Of a stretch of DNA of 36,505 nucleotides, positions 17,756-26,942 are shown piece after piece. The position numbers and the translations under genes were made by a program. The notes under the pieces were generated by a model. It ran no database searches, was not told the DNA's origin, and was given only the letters and a program-made list of their open reading frames with translations. How positions within the stretch are numbered: position 1 is the stretch's first letter; each line of letters begins with the position of its first letter. This DNA is from Bacteroidaceae bacterium. GTDB taxonomy: Bacteria > Bacteroidota > Bacteroidia > Bacteroidales > Bacteroidaceae. The stretch covers positions 1 to 36,505 of the forward strand of contig CAAFRW010000284.1 in the NCBI GenBank assembly GCA_900765575.1, given 5' to 3'.

Positions 17756-17879
17756 CAATAAGTTGCGGGAGAACGTTTTTTAAGAGTCGGGAATTCTCTA
17801 TTCCTTATTCTTTTTATTCCTTTATTTAAAGACGATGACTTTTTTGTCCGGAAGTGGACTTAATTAAAATATATACATA

Positions 17880-18443
17880 ATGAAAAAAAGTGGAATCTAT
17901 ACCAAAACGGGTGATAAGGGCATGACTAGCTTAGTAGGAGGAGTGCGGGTCTCTAAATTGCACCCCCGTTTGGAAGCATATGGAACAGTGGACGAGCTTA
18001 ATTCACAAATAGGCTTACTGATTACTTATGTAACCGATGAAACAGAGCGGGAATGCTTGACGGAAATACAGCGGGAACTTTTCTCTGTCGGTTCTTATCT
18101 GGCTACCGACCAGGAACAACGTGCTTTACGCGAACAAAGCCAGGTGCATCCCGAAGATGTGGAGCGGTTAGAGCAGGCAATAGACAGATTGGATGCCGAG
18201 TTGCCTCCTTTGCGGTTATTTGTGTTGCCGGGTGGAGCGCGTGGCGCGGCAGTCTGCCATGTTTGCCGTACGGTTTGCCGGAGAGCGGAACGACGGATTT
18301 TGGCGTTGCAAGAAGAATGTGAAATCGATTCAAACTTATTAGCATATGTAAACAGATTGTCAGACTATTTGTTTGTTTTATCGCGGAAAATCAATAATTT
18401 GGAAGGATGTGATGAAATAATATGGAAGAAAACTTGTAGGTGA
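17880..18443 (+). CDS. PduO-type cob(I)alamin adenosyltransferase
   Basis: A 187-residue enzyme that transfers the adenosyl group of ATP to cob(I)alamin, making coenzyme B12 in the cytoplasm. Family hallmarks are present: the N-terminal ATP-binding segment YTKTGDKGMTSLVGG (7-21), the helix start RLEAYGTVDELNSQIG, and the signature LPGGARGAAVCHVCRTVCRRAERR (about 121-144) with the conserved Arg/Glu residues, then NRLSDYLFVLSRKIN. The length is typical of the single-domain form. It serves B12-dependent enzymes such as methylmalonyl-CoA mutase; Bacteroidales depend on imported corrinoids. No B12 uptake gene is adjacent. Assignment is confident. Confidence 0.95.
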   Translation: MKKSGIYTKTGDKGMTSLVGGVRVSKLHPRLEAYGTVDELNSQIGLLITYVTDETERECLTEIQRELFSVGSYLATDQEQRALREQSQVHPEDVERLEQAIDRLDAELPPLRLFVLPGGARGAAVCHVCRTVCRRAERRILALQEECEIDSNLLAYVNRLSDYLFVLSRKINNLEGCDEIIWKKTCR

Positions 18444-18463
18444 CAATATTTATTATACTTTTG
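18434..18463 (+). promoter_or_regulatory. Bacteroidota promoter for the DUF2795 gene
   Basis: TTG (18434-18436), a 19-bp spacer, and TACTTTTG (18456-18463) match the TTTG-N19/21-TAnnTTTG consensus. The -33 part overlaps the end of the adenosyltransferase gene. The start codon follows 43 bp after the -7 element. Confidence 0.65.
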
Positions 18464-18505
18464 CGCAAAAATAACAATTTGGTTGTTCTTTAAAAGAGTA
18501 AAACT

Positions 18506-18727
18506 ATGTATTGGACATTAGAATTAGCATCAAAGTTGGAAGATGCTCCTTGGCCGGCTACTAAGGATGAGCTGATTGATTATGCTATACGTTCAGGTGC
18601 TCCTCTTGAAGTAATTGAAAACTTGCAAGAGATGGAAGATGAGGGTGAGATATACGAAAGTATTGAGGACATCTGGCCGGATTATCCTAGTAAGGAAGAT
18701 TTCTTCTTTAACGAAGAAGAGTATTAA
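18506..18727 (+). CDS. DUF2795 small acidic protein
   Basis: A 73-residue, strongly acidic cytoplasmic protein. The first ~50 residues (WTLELASKLEDAPWPATKDELIDYAIRSGAPLEVIENLQEM) match the DUF2795 pattern of small helical proteins widely conserved in Bacteroidota; the tail is rich in Asp/Glu/Phe (IWPDYPSKEDFFFNEEEY). Its function is unknown. It has its own promoter and an intrinsic terminator 42 bp after the stop, so it is a single-gene unit. The independent transcription and conservation suggest a housekeeping role rather than a part of the neighbouring loci. Confidence 0.85.
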   Translation: MYWTLELASKLEDAPWPATKDELIDYAIRSGAPLEVIENLQEMEDEGEIYESIEDIWPDYPSKEDFFFNEEEY

Positions 18728-18769
18728 AAACAGGAGATATGTCTCATAAGGTGAGGCATAAAATAAGAA

Positions 18770-18799
18770 ATGGGTGGCATTAGCCATCCATATTTTTTT
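18770..18799 (+). terminator. Intrinsic terminator after the DUF2795 gene
   Basis: ATGGGTGGC (18770-18778) pairs with GCCATCCAT (18783-18791) around a 4-nt loop, followed by seven T (18793-18799). An in-frame ATG of the next gene lies in this stem, which is the reason that start was not chosen. Confidence 0.88.
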
Positions 18800-18829
18800 C
18801 ATACAGACGTGAAACTAAAAACACAAATT

Positions 18830-21685
18830 ATGCGCTACTATGCTCTTATGTTGCTTTTATGTGCCATTCCGCTTTCTCTCTCTGCACAGCAGAAGAAAAA
18901 GACGGTTACTTATGTGGGACATGTTTTCGAATCACAGGGAAACCGTATGGAAGGCGTGCTGGCAGCCGTAGTGGAATTATTTGTACCGGGTGATACATTG
19001 CGTTCTATTACCGATAATAACGGAACTTTTTATTTAAAGAAAGCCCCGTTGGGGAAAGCAAAGATACGTTTGTCGCACATTTCTTATGAAACGCTGGAAA
19101 AAGAAGTGGAGATAAGGGCAACGCAAGGGTGGGGCATGTTTGAAATGAAAACCAAGTCGGTCGATTTGGATGATGTGGTAGTGAAAGGAAAAGTGCCTCC
19201 CTTTACAATGAATGGAGATACGATTGTGTTCCATGCCGCCGCCTATAAAACGCTGATGGGCGATGAAACAATGAAGATTGTAGAACAGTTGCCGGGCGTG
19301 GAGATTGATGAAAAAGGAGGAATAAAAGTTCTGGGTAAGGATTTGACCAAAACTTATGTAGACGGGAAACTGATATTCGGAGATAATGCGCAGGAGGCTT
19401 TGAACAATCTGGCAGCGGATGATGTGGTTTCCATTAAGAGTTTTGACCAGTTATCGGCTAAAGATAAACTTGCCGGAAATTTGAGTGCGGAAAAAGAACG
19501 GGTGTTCAATATCGAGACGAAAAGTAAGCTGTTAAGTGCTACGGTAGGACATGCACTGGCTAGCTACGGCACCAATCTGGGCGACCCGAAACAGCGTTAT
19601 GCTGCCGGTGCAACCGGTAATTTCTTTTCGGAAAAACTATTGCTCAAAGGCAATGCTTTCATTAACAATGTAAACCGCCGTTCTAATCGTATTGATGAAA
19701 TATTGGATGTAGACGGTCTGTCGTCGGGTGTTGAAACCCGGAACGGGTATGTGGGAGTAGGGATAACGAGACAGTTTGGTAATGTGGAAACCGGACCTTC
19801 TTTGTCGGTCGATTACTCTTTTGATGACCAGAGGAGTACATCGGAAAACTATACCATTCGCCGCTATGTGCCGACCGATGAGTATACGCAACGTATCTAT
19901 AATGATTCTTCCTTTAATGCTTCACATTCTTCTGAGCATGTGTTGAGTGCTTCATTCCGTGATTATGAGCACCGCTTTATGAATGCCAGCATGAAACTGA
20001 GTTACAATGACAACAAGAACCTCTCCAGAAGCCGGACGCTCACATTACTTAATGATAGAAGGGACTATACCGCACAGGACCAAAACACCAAGAAGGACTC
20101 ATATAGTTGGGATGCTTCGTTTGGTATGGCGGTTATTGAAAAAGGACCTTTTGATTTAAGGGCGAACGTGAATGCGCAATTTGAAAACAACAATGGAGAC
20201 GGGTTGCGTTTGGATACCCTCTCTTCTACTGCAACCAACAGGGTGTACCATACAGATATCGATGGTTATCAGCGTAATTACGAGGTAGGGGTTGTGGCAT
20301 CAATCAACAGTTTCATGAAAGGAATGAAGAAGGATATGAAACCGGAGGAATTGGACAAGTTGATGGAGAAACCCAATCATTCGCTTAATTTCTCCGTCAG
20401 TTATAAAAGAACGTTGGAGAAGAATAAAGAAATACGTGTGGAAGCTGATGGCATGGTCATGGAGATGGACTCTTTAATGAGCCGCGACTATACACGTAAT
20501 TATCATACATTAGCTACAGGTGTGAACTATTCGTACGGGAAAGGAAATCGTCATTTTAGTTTCGGAATGGATATGGAATACTCAAAACGCGGTGAAGACC
20601 GGATTCTTTATCCGGAGAATACGATGAGGCAACATTTCCTTACATGGAGTCCTCGTATTATGTGGAATCTGGGCTCTTTTACTTCGGGTATGTTCTTTTC
20701 TTATATGGGTCGTTCGCAACTTCCTTCGTTTGAGCAGCTTTCGCAGCAAATAGACGACCGTAGTCCTCTCTTTCTTACGAGTGGAAATCCTAATTTGAAG
20801 CCTTCTTATACGCATATGTTCTCGGTAAATACCAATTATGTATGCAATAACACGTCTACTTTATCCGGCGGAGCGAGCCTCTCCATCACGCAAGACCAGG
20901 TAGCTTCCCGTAGCCGCTACTATGCTAACGGTGCGATTCTGGAGGATTGGGGCGGATATGAAGTAACGCCCGGAGCTACGTTTACGACTTATGAGAATTT
21001 GAACGGTACATTGAGAGTGAGTGGAAATGTAGGTTATTCGCGTCCTATACAGATGATAAAGTCGAGCCTTAATGCCCGGTTGATGTATGATTTCGGACGT
21101 AGCGCTTCGTATGTACAAGATGCTTTAAGTCATAATTACAACCAGTCGGCAACGTTATCATTGAATTTACGTACTAATTTCTCGCGCAGTTATAAAGTTG
21201 AATTGATGTCTTATTCACGGTTATCGTATACGAAGAGCACCATTGGAAACAGCAATAATTATTATAGTCAGCGTGTGATGCTCCGTTCCACTAATAACTT
21301 TACGGAGAAGTGGTTCCTGAATGCCATGTATGGTTATAATGTATTGCATCCTTTTACAGAAGGCTCCTCCGGAAACAGGGAAATGAATCTGAACGCGATT
21401 GTCGGGTATCGTTTCTTGAAGAACCGGGCCAGCCTCAGTCTGTCGGCATTCGACTTGTTGAATCAGAGTACTTCGTATAGTACCTCTACAGAGGTCGATT
21501 ATGAATTGGAAAGATGGCAACCTGCTTTTGGACGCTTCTGGACGGTAAATTTCAGTTATAAGTTTAATTCAACGGGAGTTAACTCATCGGGAACAAAACG
21601 GCACGACTTGAATGAAGGAGAAAAAGGCAATGAAAATATGTTCTTTCCGATGGGAATAGGAGGCAGAGTCATCATTGTAAATTAA
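18830..21685 (+). CDS. TonB-receptor-like outer membrane beta-barrel protein with carboxypeptidase-regulatory-like domain
   Basis: A 951-residue protein from the ATG at 18830, which opens directly into a signal peptide (MRYYALMLLLCAIPLSLSAQ). An earlier in-frame ATG at 18770 is in the upstream terminator. Next come a CarboxypepD_reg-like beta domain (about 28-110), a plug-like segment (LDDVVVKGKVPPFTMNGDTIVFHAAAYKTL ... QLPGVEIDEKGGIKVLGKDLTKTYVDGKLIFGDN), and a long barrel. The layout matches the outer-membrane beta-barrel family related to TonB receptors (OMP_b-brl_3 type), not SusC: no SusD follows and no SusC plug motif is present. The substrate is unknown. It is followed within 80 bp by another barrel gene that has its own promoter. 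Confidence 0.85.
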   Translation: MRYYALMLLLCAIPLSLSAQQKKKTVTYVGHVFESQGNRMEGVLAAVVELFVPGDTLRSITDNNGTFYLKKAPLGKAKIRLSHISYETLEKEVEIRATQGWGMFEMKTKSVDLDDVVVKGKVPPFTMNGDTIVFHAAAYKTLMGDETMKIVEQLPGVEIDEKGGIKVLGKDLTKTYVDGKLIFGDNAQEALNNLAADDVVSIKSFDQLSAKDKLAGNLSAEKERVFNIETKSKLLSATVGHALASYGTNLGDPKQRYAAGATGNFFSEKLLLKGNAFINNVNRRSNRIDEILDVDGLSSGVETRNGYVGVGITRQFGNVETGPSLSVDYSFDDQRSTSENYTIRRYVPTDEYTQRIYNDSSFNASHSSEHVLSASFRDYEHRFMNASMKLSYNDNKNLSRSRTLTLLNDRRDYTAQDQNTKKDSYSWDASFGMAVIEKGPFDLRANVNAQFENNNGDGLRLDTLSSTATNRVYHTDIDGYQRNYEVGVVASINSFMKGMKKDMKPEELDKLMEKPNHSLNFSVSYKRTLEKNKEIRVEADGMVMEMDSLMSRDYTRNYHTLATGVNYSYGKGNRHFSFGMDMEYSKRGEDRILYPENTMRQHFLTWSPRIMWNLGSFTSGMFFSYMGRSQLPSFEQLSQQIDDRSPLFLTSGNPNLKPSYTHMFSVNTNYVCNNTSTLSGGASLSITQDQVASRSRYYANGAILEDWGGYEVTPGATFTTYENLNGTLRVSGNVGYSRPIQMIKSSLNARLMYDFGRSASYVQDALSHNYNQSATLSLNLRTNFSRSYKVELMSYSRLSYTKSTIGNSNNYYSQRVMLRSTNNFTEKWFLNAMYGYNVLHPFTEGSSGNREMNLNAIVGYRFLKNRASLSLSAFDLLNQSTSYSTSTEVDYELERWQPAFGRFWTVNFSYKFNSTGVNSSGTKRHDLNEGEKGNENMFFPMGIGGRVIIVN

Positions 21686-21702
21686 CATTGAACTTAAGTT
21701 AC

Positions 21703-21734
21703 TTGTTGTTTGTTTATAAAAAATAGTATCTTTG
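21703..21734 (+). promoter_or_regulatory. Bacteroidota promoter for the porin-like gene
   Basis: TTG at 21703-21705, a 21-bp spacer, and TATCTTTG at 21727-21734 match the -33/-7 consensus. The ATG follows at 21761. Confidence 0.7.
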
Positions 21735-21760
21735 CAGCGTTAATTTAAATAAATAGGACA

Positions 21761-22348
21761 ATGAAGAAATTTATGACTGTATTATTGGTTGCGGCCGGAT
21801 TGTTGCTCGCAGCTCCTGCACAAGCTCAGTTAAAGTTTGGAGTAAAGGCCGGTGTAAACTTGTCGAAAGCATCTCTTTCGGGAGAGGATTTCAAGACAAA
21901 GAATTATACAGGATATTTTGTCGGCCCGATGGCTGAGTTTACTATTCCTTTGATAGGTTTAGGTGTGGATGGGGCGTTGCTCTATTCGCAAAAAGGTTCT
22001 ATGAAAGTGGAGGGTAAAACAGCGAAAATGAATTCGATTGAAATTCCGATTAATTTAAAGTATACCATTGGATTGGGAAGTTTGTTGGGTGTATATATTG
22101 CAGCCGGTCCTCAATTCGGATATAATATCGGTAAGAAGAATTTCGATTTTTCGGATTATGATTTTAAATTGAAAGGTTCTAATTTGAGTGCTAATGTAGG
22201 TGCCGGCGTGAAATTGCTGGGACATCTGCAAGCCGGCGTTAACTATAATATCGCTTTGGGTAAAACCGGAGAAAGCGTTAGTAAACAAGTCCATGCATTC
22301 GATTTTAAAACCAACACATGGCAAGTATCTGTAGCTTACCTATTTTAA
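21761..22348 (+). CDS. Small porin-family outer membrane beta-barrel protein (PorT/OmpW-like)
   Basis: A 195-residue protein with a clear signal peptide (MKKFMTVLLVAAGLLLAAPA, cleavage after AQAQ) and alternating amphipathic strands typical of an 8-stranded barrel: KFGVKAGVNLSKAS, YTGYFVGPMAEFTIP, GVDGALLYSQKG, IEIPINLKYTIGLG, VYIAAGPQFGYNIG, NLSANVGAGVKLLG, and a terminal strand WQVSVAYLF ending in phenylalanine for BAM insertion. This is the abundant outer-membrane beta-barrel (PF13568-like) family of Bacteroidota. Its precise role is unknown. It is transcribed from its own promoter and closed by a hairpin. Confidence 0.88.
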   Translation: MKKFMTVLLVAAGLLLAAPAQAQLKFGVKAGVNLSKASLSGEDFKTKNYTGYFVGPMAEFTIPLIGLGVDGALLYSQKGSMKVEGKTAKMNSIEIPINLKYTIGLGSLLGVYIAAGPQFGYNIGKKNFDFSDYDFKLKGSNLSANVGAGVKLLGHLQAGVNYNIALGKTGESVSKQVHAFDFKTNTWQVSVAYLF

Positions 22349-22368
22349 ATAATATCATTTGATTGATG

Positions 22369-22405
22369 GAAAGAGGTGCGCTTCCTTTAGGGGCGTGCCT
22401 CTTTC
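22369..22405 (+). terminator. Hairpin terminator after the porin-like gene
   Basis: GAAAGAGGTGCGC (22369-22381) pairs with GCGTGCCTCTTTC (22393-22405) with one or two weak pairs, 20 bp after the stop codon. The T run lies in the right arm. The rest of the gap to 22630 is AT-rich and holds no recognisable element. Confidence 0.7.
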
Positions 22406-22630
22406 GCTATTCAGAAACGTAGTCTGCGTATCTCAATTCCTTTGTTTCTTTGTCTCCCTCTGATTTTGTCTGCGGTAAACGGATGCTTCTTTATAAAGAA
22501 TCCGAATATATAGAGGCGGCTTTTGTTAATAACAGGCTATTAAGGTGTTGTGCCTCTCCATCTTGCTTTCTTTTTTGACATTTATATGGTTTTATTTGCT
22601 TTTAGTGAAGGTTTGTTCGGAAAAAGTGCT

Positions 22631-22638
22631 TATTTTTG
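22631..22638 (+). promoter_or_regulatory. -7 element for the ECF sigma gene
   Basis: TATTTTTG matches TAnnTTTG and lies 20 bp before the ATG at 22659. This placement excludes the earlier in-frame start at 22545. TTTG occurs at 22612-22615, with a spacer (15 bp) shorter than usual. Confidence 0.6.
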
Positions 22639-22658
22639 CGATATTGATAGAGAGAGGA

Positions 22659-23159
22659 ATGAACGCGGAAAACAAAGCAAGCATAGAAAAACTGTTCAGG
22701 GCGAACTATTCGTCGTTGTACGTCTATGCGTTTCAGATGATAAACGATACTGAAACGAGTCGCGATATTGTGGGAGACGCGTTCGAATATATATGGAAAA
22801 ATGGCCATAAATTAGATATCTCTACGGCGAAATCGTATTTGTATACATACGTACGTACGCGATGTATCGATTATATTCGCCATCTGCAAGTGCACGAACA
22901 GTATGCCCAGTTCTGTTTATCGATGACTTCGGAGGAGACCGACTCTGATTTTCTGGAGGAGGAAGAAAATCAACAGCGCCTGCGTAAAGTGATTCGTATA
23001 TTGACTCCCCGTACGCGGCATATCCTGGAGGAGTGCTACATTCGTAAGAAAAAATATCAGGAAGTGGCGGATGAATTGGAAATCAGTGTAAGTGCCGTGC
23101 GGAAACATATCATGAAAGCTTTGCAGGCAATGCGTGACGAATTTGCTAAAAAAGAATAA
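22659..23159 (+). CDS. ECF-type RNA polymerase sigma-70 factor (Bacteroidetes family)
   Basis: A 166-residue sigma factor. The start at 22659 was chosen because it has an AGAGAGG ribosome-binding site and lies just after a promoter element; the longer frame would add a spurious hydrophobic 38 residues. Sigma region 2 is seen at about 9-80 (LFRANYSSLYVYAFQMINDTETSRDIVGDAFEYIWKNG; AKSYLYTYVRTRCIDYIRH), and region 4 at about 105-160 (LTPRTRHILEECYIRKKKYQEVADELEISVSAVRKHIMKAL). It sits immediately before a FecR-type anti-sigma gene, so the pair forms a trans-envelope signalling unit that normally answers to an STN-containing SusC/FecA receptor. The nearest such receptor here begins 6 kb downstream. 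Confidence 0.93.
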   Translation: MNAENKASIEKLFRANYSSLYVYAFQMINDTETSRDIVGDAFEYIWKNGHKLDISTAKSYLYTYVRTRCIDYIRHLQVHEQYAQFCLSMTSEETDSDFLEEEENQQRLRKVIRILTPRTRHILEECYIRKKKYQEVADELEISVSAVRKHIMKALQAMRDEFAKKE

Positions 23160-23225
23160 AAACAACAAAAGGGGTGTCCGAAATGGATATGAATACGTAT
23201 TATATACAAAGAGTATTTTTTATAG

Positions 23226-24374
23226 ATGGATGAAAACCGGAAAATAGAGGAATCGATAGAGCATGCGATAGACTTGTTGGAACACCCGACAACTCTTACG
23301 GAGGAGGAACTTCGCGGAATGCAGGAAGACGAGGAATGTCTTCGGGCTTGTCGTGATTTAATGAAGGGATGCCGTGTGCTGATGTCCGATATTCCTTCGT
23401 ATACTCCGGATGTGACTCATGAATGGGCTAAATTCGAGGAACGTCATCAAGCTACCCGAAAACGGCGTATACTGATTTGGAGCGCGGTGTCCGGAGTGGC
23501 AGCCATGTTTATTGCCCTGATACTGTTTTCCTGGTCCTTCTTTTCTTCTGATGGAGACGCTGAGCCTGTTACTGTATTTCTGGCTGATAACACTCCCCAA
23601 CAAGTTACGTTGCAGACCGGAAATGGCAAACTTATCTCTTTGAATGAAGCCATGGAGAGCGAGTTGTCTGCTATTGGCGCACAATTACAAAAGAAAGAAC
23701 TCGATTATAATACAAACGCTTCTTCTGTAAAGGAAGTGGAGATGCATACTCTCTCTACGCCTCGCGGTGCTGACTTTAAAGTGGTGCTGGCCGATGGTAC
23801 GGAAGTGTGGCTGAATGCGGAAAGCCGTCTGGAGTATCCGGCTCAGTTTATAGGGAAGGAACGGGTGGTTTCATTGAGAGGAGAAGCCTATTTTAAAGTG
23901 GCTAAAGATGCCGAGCATCCTTTTATTATTCAAACCGACGATATGAAAACACGTGTATTGGGTACGGAATTCAATGTACGTAATTATTCGGTGACCGATT
24001 CGCATGTAACCTTAATTGAGGGAAGCGTGGAGGTATGTAATAATAAAGGAGGCGATTATATAAGAATCACCCCGGGCGAAGATGCTTACTTGCAGCCTGA
24101 CGGAGCTTTTGCGCTGACTGAGGTGGATGTAGACGCCTATATTTATTGGAAAGAGGGCTTCTTCTATTTTGATAATGTCTCTTTACTCGATATCATGCAG
24201 AGCCTGGGTCGTTGGTATAATGTGACGATTCTATTCGAGAACAGAGCCGCTATGAATTATCGTATGCACTTTCTTACCGACAGGAAGGCTGGTTTGGAAC
24301 ATGCCGTTATGTTGCTTAACCGTATGAAGAAGGTGAAAATTACATTAGAAAATGGTACCTTGACGGTTAGCTAA
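23226..24374 (+). CDS. FecR family anti-sigma factor
   Basis: A 382-residue inner-membrane protein: a cytoplasmic N-terminal ~80 residues that would hold the sigma factor, one transmembrane helix (about 81-106, RILIWSAVSGVAAMFIALILFSW), then a periplasmic FecR domain (about 172-275; TLSTPRGADFKVVLADGTEVWLNAESRLEYP ... VSLRGEAYFKVAKDAEHPFIIQT ... VRVLGTEFNV-like segment), and a C-terminal DUF4974 domain (VSLLDIMQSLGRWYNVTILFEN to the end) that contacts the receptor's STN domain. It begins 66 bp after the sigma gene. No SusC follows directly; a polysaccharide-export gene with its own promoter comes next, which is unusual. Confidence 0.93.
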   Translation: MDENRKIEESIEHAIDLLEHPTTLTEEELRGMQEDEECLRACRDLMKGCRVLMSDIPSYTPDVTHEWAKFEERHQATRKRRILIWSAVSGVAAMFIALILFSWSFFSSDGDAEPVTVFLADNTPQQVTLQTGNGKLISLNEAMESELSAIGAQLQKKELDYNTNASSVKEVEMHTLSTPRGADFKVVLADGTEVWLNAESRLEYPAQFIGKERVVSLRGEAYFKVAKDAEHPFIIQTDDMKTRVLGTEFNVRNYSVTDSHVTLIEGSVEVCNNKGGDYIRITPGEDAYLQPDGAFALTEVDVDAYIYWKEGFFYFDNVSLLDIMQSLGRWYNVTILFENRAAMNYRMHFLTDRKAGLEHAVMLLNRMKKVKITLENGTLTVS

Positions 24375-24430
24375 TCCCCCGAAGAATAATATTTTACAAA
24401 AAAGAGGATATGCGTTTCGATAATAATGTA

Positions 24431-24438
24431 TATCTTTG
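24431..24438 (+). promoter_or_regulatory. -7 element for the polysaccharide-export operon
   Basis: TATCTTTG, an exact consensus -7 element, 32 bp before the ATG at 24471. Because transcription would begin after 24438, the earlier in-frame start at 24426 is not credible, and the export genes need not be co-transcribed with FecR. Confidence 0.65.
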
Positions 24439-24470
24439 CGCCTGCTATTCACCAATTTTTTAGTATTTAT

Positions 24471-26936
24471 ATGAGAAGACTATTATCTCTATTTGTCTTC
24501 GCATTTGTCTTATCTATGACTTTGCCGGCTCAATCTATGAGCGATACGCAAATAATGGAGTATGTTAAGACAAGTATGCAACAAGGCAAAGACCAGCGGC
24601 AAATTGCTATGGAACTGGCGCGCCGTGGAGTAACGAAAGAACAAGCTCTGCGTGTAAAGGAACAGTACGAAAAGCAACTCAACAGTAGTGGAAAAACTTC
24701 CAACGCCGCGTCGGGCAGTAGAAGTCGCCAGCGGACCTCCTCCGAAGCGGCTATGAGTAATGAAGTAAGCAAAGATTTTGTATTTACCCCGGAAGAGGAA
24801 TCGGACGAGCTGTCTGTTCAGCGCGGTAACGACGGATTGCCCGTAGTGGGTGGTGCCAAAGAAAATCAGGTTTATGGACGCAATATCTTTGATACCAAGA
24901 ACCTGACCTTCGAACCTAGTGTGAATCTGGCTACCCCTCCTAATTATCGGTTAGGTCCCGGTGATGAAATCATTATCGACATTTGGGGAACGAACCAATC
25001 CACTATCCGTCAAACTATCTCTCCCGACGGGTATATAACCAGCGATGATATAGGTCTTATCTATCTCAACGGGATGACTGTGACCGAGGCTTCCAACTAT
25101 TTGCGTAAAGAACTGAATAAGATATACACCGGTCTCGATAGTGATAATCCCTCTTCCCAAATAAAGGTAACCTTAGGCAACAGCCGCACCATTCAGGTCA
25201 ATGTAATGGGAGAGGTCTTCCAGCCCGGAACCTATGCACTGTCTTCTTTCTCAACCGTTTTCCATGCGCTTTATCGTGCGGGAGGCGTCAGCAACATTGG
25301 TAGTTTAAGAGCCATTCAGGTAGTACGGAATGGAAAAAATATCGCTACGGTGGATGTTTACGATTTCATCATGAAAGGAAAAATCAGTGATGATATTCGT
25401 TTGCAGGAAGGAGATGTCATCATTATTCCGCCATACGAAGCTTTAGTGAAGATAGAAGGAAACGTGAAGCGTCCGATGAAGTACGAATTGAAAAAGAATG
25501 AAACGGTGGCAACACTGTTAAAGTATGCAGGCGGTTTTACCAGCGATGCCTATACCCGTTCTCTTCGTCTTATCCGGCAAAATGGAAAAGAATATCAGGT
25601 AAATACGATAGATGATACCGATTACTCGGGATTCCACATGAAAGATGGAGATGTGGTGACCGCAGAAGCCATATTAACCCGTTTCGAGAATAAGCTGGAA
25701 ATTAAAGGAGCAGTATATCGTCCGGGCATTTATCAGTATGGAGGGACGTTGAATACGGTTCGCCGTTTGGTGGAAAAGGCCGAAGGATTGATGGGGGACG
25801 CCTTTACGGGACGTGCCGTTTTGTATCGTGAACGTGAAAACTTAACCCGTGAAGTGGTACAGGTAGACATTCAGGGCATTATGGAGGGAACGAAACCCGA
25901 CCTTCCTTTGCAGCGCAATGATGTACTTTATATTCCGAGCATCCACGATTTGCAAGAGTTGGGAAGCGTCACGGTAAGTGGGGAAGTTGCCAATCCGGGT
26001 GAATATGCTTATGCCGACAACACCACCCTCGAAGATATTATTATTCAGGCAGGCGGTCTGAAAGAGTCCGCTTCCACAGTGCGGGTAGATGTTTCGCGCC
26101 GTATAAAAGACAACAAAGAAACGGAAGCTCCTTCTACGATTGCAACCATGTATTCTTTCTCCCTGAAAGACGGATTTGTAATAGATGGCCAACCCGGATT
26201 CATTTTGCAACCTTACGACCAGGTTTATGTACGTAAGAGTCCCGGTTATCAGGAACAATTGAACGTGAGTGTCGACGGAGAAGTTTTATATAACGGTACG
26301 TATACCTTGACGAACAAGAGCGAACGCCTGTCCGATTTGGTACAGAAAGCAGGCGGACTTACCCAGTTCGCTTATGTAAGAGGTGCCAAGTTGATGCGTA
26401 AAGCCAGTCCCGAAGAGATGAAACGGATGCAGGATGTCCTGAAACTAATGGCCCGGGAGATGGGTGAAACGAATCTCGATTCCTTGAAATTAGAAATGGA
26501 TGATACGTATTCTGTAGGAATTGATTTGGAAGAAGCGATGGCGCATCCCAAATCGAATGCCGATGTTGTTTTACGTGAAGGAGACAGACTGATAGTGCCG
26601 GAACTTATTAATACCGTGCGGATTAATGGAGGAGTGATGATGGCTAATACGGTGGCGTTTAAAGAAAACCAGCCAGTAAAGTATTATATAAATCAGGCCG
26701 GAGGTTATGCAAATGGTGCACGGAAAAGCAAAGCGTTCATTGTGTATATGAACGGGCAGGTAGCCAAAGTAAAAGGGTCGGGAAAGAATATGGTGGAACC
26801 CGGTTGTGAGATTGTGGTGCCGATGAAAGATAAGAGCAGAGCCGGAAGATGGAACATTCAGACCATATTAGGTATTGCTTCTTCGTTAGGTTCATTAGGA
26901 TTAACGGCCGCTTCCGTTGCTAATATTTTGAAATAA
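24471..26936 (+). CDS. SLBB-domain polysaccharide export outer membrane protein (Wza-like)
   Basis: An 821-residue protein starting at 24471 with signal peptide MRRLLSLFVFAFVLSMTLPA. A short helical region (QIMEYVKTSMQQGKDQRQIAMELARRGVTKEQAL) and a low-complexity linker precede the polysaccharide export domain (NYRLGPGDEIIIDIWGTNQSTIRQTISPDGYI, about 145-225). Several SLBB repeats follow, marked by VNVMGEVFQPGTYALSS, VKIEGNVKRPMKYEL, LEIKGAVYRPGIYQYGG, VTVSGEVANPGEYAY, LNVSVDGEVLYNGTYTL and VRINGGVMMANTVAF, and a hydrophobic C-terminus (about 798-820). It probably forms the outer-membrane export channel for an exopolysaccharide or capsule. Family members this long with multiple SLBB repeats are standard in Bacteroides. 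It pairs with the chain-length gene 6 bp downstream. No glycosyltransferases lie in the window. Confidence 0.92.
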   Translation: MRRLLSLFVFAFVLSMTLPAQSMSDTQIMEYVKTSMQQGKDQRQIAMELARRGVTKEQALRVKEQYEKQLNSSGKTSNAASGSRSRQRTSSEAAMSNEVSKDFVFTPEEESDELSVQRGNDGLPVVGGAKENQVYGRNIFDTKNLTFEPSVNLATPPNYRLGPGDEIIIDIWGTNQSTIRQTISPDGYITSDDIGLIYLNGMTVTEASNYLRKELNKIYTGLDSDNPSSQIKVTLGNSRTIQVNVMGEVFQPGTYALSSFSTVFHALYRAGGVSNIGSLRAIQVVRNGKNIATVDVYDFIMKGKISDDIRLQEGDVIIIPPYEALVKIEGNVKRPMKYELKKNETVATLLKYAGGFTSDAYTRSLRLIRQNGKEYQVNTIDDTDYSGFHMKDGDVVTAEAILTRFENKLEIKGAVYRPGIYQYGGTLNTVRRLVEKAEGLMGDAFTGRAVLYRERENLTREVVQVDIQGIMEGTKPDLPLQRNDVLYIPSIHDLQELGSVTVSGEVANPGEYAYADNTTLEDIIIQAGGLKESASTVRVDVSRRIKDNKETEAPSTIATMYSFSLKDGFVIDGQPGFILQPYDQVYVRKSPGYQEQLNVSVDGEVLYNGTYTLTNKSERLSDLVQKAGGLTQFAYVRGAKLMRKASPEEMKRMQDVLKLMAREMGETNLDSLKLEMDDTYSVGIDLEEAMAHPKSNADVVLREGDRLIVPELINTVRINGGVMMANTVAFKENQPVKYYINQAGGYANGARKSKAFIVYMNGQVAKVKGSGKNMVEPGCEIVVPMKDKSRAGRWNIQTILGIASSLGSLGLTAASVANILK

Positions 26937-26942
26937 GGAATT

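Noticed and set aside
18770..18829. Earlier start codon for the large barrel protein
   Set aside because: The ATG lies in the stem of an intrinsic terminator and would place 20 residues ahead of a standard signal peptide.
22545..22658. N-terminal extension of the ECF sigma factor
   Set aside because: The -7 element and ribosome-binding site lie inside it, and the extra hydrophobic residues do not belong to sigma region 2.
24426..24470. Earlier start codon for the SLBB export protein
   Set aside because: The predicted -7 element at 24431-24438 overlaps it; the start at 24471 gives a clean signal peptide.
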